A stretch of 14,709 bases of DNA from contig JBIOYQ010000105.1 in NCBI GenBank assembly GCA_044870295.1, positions 1 to 14,709 of the forward strand. The letters run 5' to 3'. A program made the position numbers and the translations under genes. The stretch's first letter is position 1, and each line of letters starts with the position of its first letter. The DNA is from AC-52 sp044870295. Lineage in GTDB: Bacteria; Actinomycetota; UBA4738. The notes beneath the pieces were generated by a model. The model was not told the origin of the DNA. It worked only from the letters and a program-made list of their open reading frames with translations, and searched no databases. Shown here piece by piece: positions 13,418 through 14,709 of this stretch.

Positions 13418-14173
13418 GTGCCCGACTCGGAGGACTACGGTCCGTCGACGTACGGGGAACGGTGGGCGGCGATCTACGACTCCTTCGCCCGGCTCCCGTC
13501 CGACACGGACGCAACGGTCGAGTTCCTCGCCGGCCTCGCCGGGGAAGGCCCTGTTCTGGAGCTGGGCATCGGCACCGGTCGCGTGGCGCTACCGCTGGCC
13601 GAGCGCGGCGTGGAGGTGCACGGCATCGATGCCTCCGAGGCCATGGTGGCGAAGCTCCGAGAGAAGCCGGGCAGCGCGCGAATCTCCGTGACCATGGGTG
13701 ACTTCGCCGACGTGGGAACGTTGGTTCAGGGTCCGTATTCGCTGGTCTTCGTCGCCTTCAACACGTTCTTCGCCCTGCTGACGCAGGAGGACCAGATCCG
13801 ATGCTTCCAGGGCGTCGCCCAGGTCCTCGGAAACGAGGGCGTGTTCGTGATCCGGGCGTTCGTCCCCGACCCGACGTTCTTCGACCGTGGGTCGCGCGTC
13901 GGGGTGGCGAGTCTCAGCACGGACGAGACGATCCTCGATGTGGCCCAACTCGACCAGGCGCTGCAACAGGTGACGGCCCAGCACGTCATGATCCGCGACG
14001 GGCAGATCTCGACCTTTCCGGTCAAGCTCCGGTACGCGTGGCCGAGCGAGCTGGACCTGATGGCTCGCCTGGCCGGCATGCGGCTTCGCGAACGGTGGGG
14101 CGGCTGGCAGCGCGAACCTTTCGGCTCCTCCAGTCAGAACCACGTCTCGGTCTACGAACAAGCGCCCGGCTAA
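13418..14173 (+). CDS. class I SAM-dependent methyltransferase
   Basis: This 251-residue protein has the Rossmann-like methyltransferase core. Motif I is VLELGIGTGRVALPLA at 46-61, Asp71 ends the second strand (VHGIDASEAM), and MGDFADV at 93-99 is the adenine-side acidic loop. After strand 4 (YSLVFVAFNTFFALL) comes a helix and VFVIRAFVPDP. The C-terminal part (about 150-251) is a beta-rich cap without a recognised name. The substrate is unknown; small-molecule methylation is more likely than nucleic acid, since no target-recognition domain is seen. GTG 13418 lies 14 bases after the TrpB2-type stop, with GGAG about ten bases upstream, so cotranscription is likely. Whether it acts on the product of that enzyme is a guess. 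Confidence 0.88.
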   Translation: MPDSEDYGPSTYGERWAAIYDSFARLPSDTDATVEFLAGLAGEGPVLELGIGTGRVALPLAERGVEVHGIDASEAMVAKLREKPGSARISVTMGDFADVGTLVQGPYSLVFVAFNTFFALLTQEDQIRCFQGVAQVLGNEGVFVIRAFVPDPTFFDRGSRVGVASLSTDETILDVAQLDQALQQVTAQHVMIRDGQISTFPVKLRYAWPSELDLMARLAGMRLRERWGGWQREPFGSSSQNHVSVYEQAPG

Positions 14174-14210
14174 CTCTCCGGCGCCCTACCGCTCTGGACT
14201 CGCCGTAGTG

Positions 14211-14216
14211 CAAACT
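14211..14216 (+). promoter_or_regulatory. possible -10 box of the kinase gene
   Basis: CAAACT ends nine bases before ATG 14226, and the bases between contain no ribosome site. The match is weak and no -35 is apparent, so this is only a suggestion of another short-leader start. Confidence 0.25.
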
Positions 14217-14225
14217 GGCGCCGCC

Positions 14226-14709
14226 ATGAGCCAGGCCACCGATCCTCGCCTTGGTTCCAGCGTGGGTGGCTACCGCATCGACTCACTGATCGGCCGGGGT
14301 GGGATGAGCGTCGTGTACCTGGCCGAGGACCTCCACCTGGGCAGGAAGGTGGCCCTGAAGTTCCTGGCTCCGGAGCTCGTGCTCGACGGGAAGTTCCAGG
14401 AGCGCTTCGTGCGGGAATCGCGCCTGGCCGCCTCCCTGGAGCATCCCAACATCGTCACGGTCTACGACGCCCGCGAGGCCGACGGGCAGCTCTACCTGGC
14501 CATGCGGTACGTGGCCGGGACCGACCTCAAGCGGTTGATCTCCGCCGAGGGCGCGCTGGACCCGGCCCGGACGGTCTCCATCATCTTCCAGGCCGCATCG
14601 GCCCTGGACGCGGCGCATGGTGAGGGCCTCATCCACCGCGACGTGAAGCCGGGCAACATCTTGGTGACCCCTCGCTCCAACGCCGCGGGCCGCGACCGCG
14701 TCTACCTCA
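14226..14709 (+). CDS. PknB-type serine/threonine protein kinase, 5' part, cut by window edge
   Basis: The first 161 residues of a Hanks-type kinase are visible. The Gly-rich loop is IGRGGMSVVYLAED at 22-35, the ATP-anchoring lysine is Lys45 in VALKFL, the helix-C glutamate is Glu64 in RFVRES, and the catalytic loop is HRDVKPGN at 137-144. The next expected element, DFG, lies just beyond the edge; the spacing to it contains SNAAGRDR, slightly longer than in many relatives. Such kinases phosphorylate Ser/Thr of cytoplasmic proteins and usually carry a membrane helix and an outside sensor domain after the kinase domain, which cannot be seen here. It stands 52 bases after the methyltransferase stop and probably has its own promoter. 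Confidence 0.93.
   Translation, partial: MSQATDPRLGSSVGGYRIDSLIGRGGMSVVYLAEDLHLGRKVALKFLAPELVLDGKFQERFVRESRLAASLEHPNIVTVYDAREADGQLYLAMRYVAGTDLKRLISAEGALDPARTVSIIFQAASALDAAHGEGLIHRDVKPGNILVTPRSNAAGRDRVYL

Noticed and set aside
11988..13514. Minus-strand open frame of 508 codons
   Set aside because: Antisense to the TrpB2-type gene, which has intact PLP motifs; long antisense frames are common at high GC.

Overview
The window is GC-rich, densely coded bacterial chromosome, most likely from a member of the Actinomycetota. The reasons are the strong G/C preference at third codon positions, GTG and TTG starts, several -10 boxes only 6-7 bases upstream of a start codon (as expected for leaderless mRNAs), separate NHEJ ligase and polymerase genes, and a PknB-type kinase. 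The lineage is inferred from style, not from a marker gene. I see no rRNA, tRNA, CRISPR array, insertion sequence, phage gene or attachment site.

Layout from left to right. A GNAT acetyltransferase is cut by the left edge (minus strand). A 258-base divergent spacer follows, then a class I/II aminotransferase (plus). A lipoprotein-like D-Ala-D-Ala carboxypeptidase (minus) converges on the aminotransferase and is divergent from a D-2-hydroxyacid dehydrogenase (plus). After the dehydrogenase come a two-helix membrane protein of unknown function and a PuuD-like class I amidotransferase (both plus). The stop codon of the amidotransferase shares one CTAG with the stop of a minus-strand pair, moaA plus a small protein resembling DUF6941.

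Divergent from moaA is the most unusual gene in the window: one ORF joining a MogA/MoaB-type molybdopterin adenylyltransferase domain, a His-rich linker and an XdhC/CoxI-type molybdenum-cofactor chaperone domain. It converges on a bitopic membrane protein (minus), which lies downstream of a small protein with a strongly basic tail (minus).

Divergent from that small protein is a two-gene NHEJ-type unit (plus): a stand-alone ATP-dependent DNA ligase followed by a LigD-type primase-polymerase with a C-terminal extension. No Ku gene is in view. The right end holds a TrpB2-type tryptophan synthase beta homologue followed closely by a class I SAM methyltransferase, then the start of a Ser/Thr protein kinase cut by the right edge.

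How the genes work together: moaA (first step of cofactor synthesis) and the MogA-XdhC fusion (late step and delivery) form a molybdenum-cofactor locus, though no molybdoenzyme is present. The ligase and polymerase form an end-joining unit. The remaining genes look like ordinary metabolic, cell-wall and signalling genes in short units. I do not see an obviously new multi-gene system. The MogA-XdhC fusion is the best candidate for something under-described.
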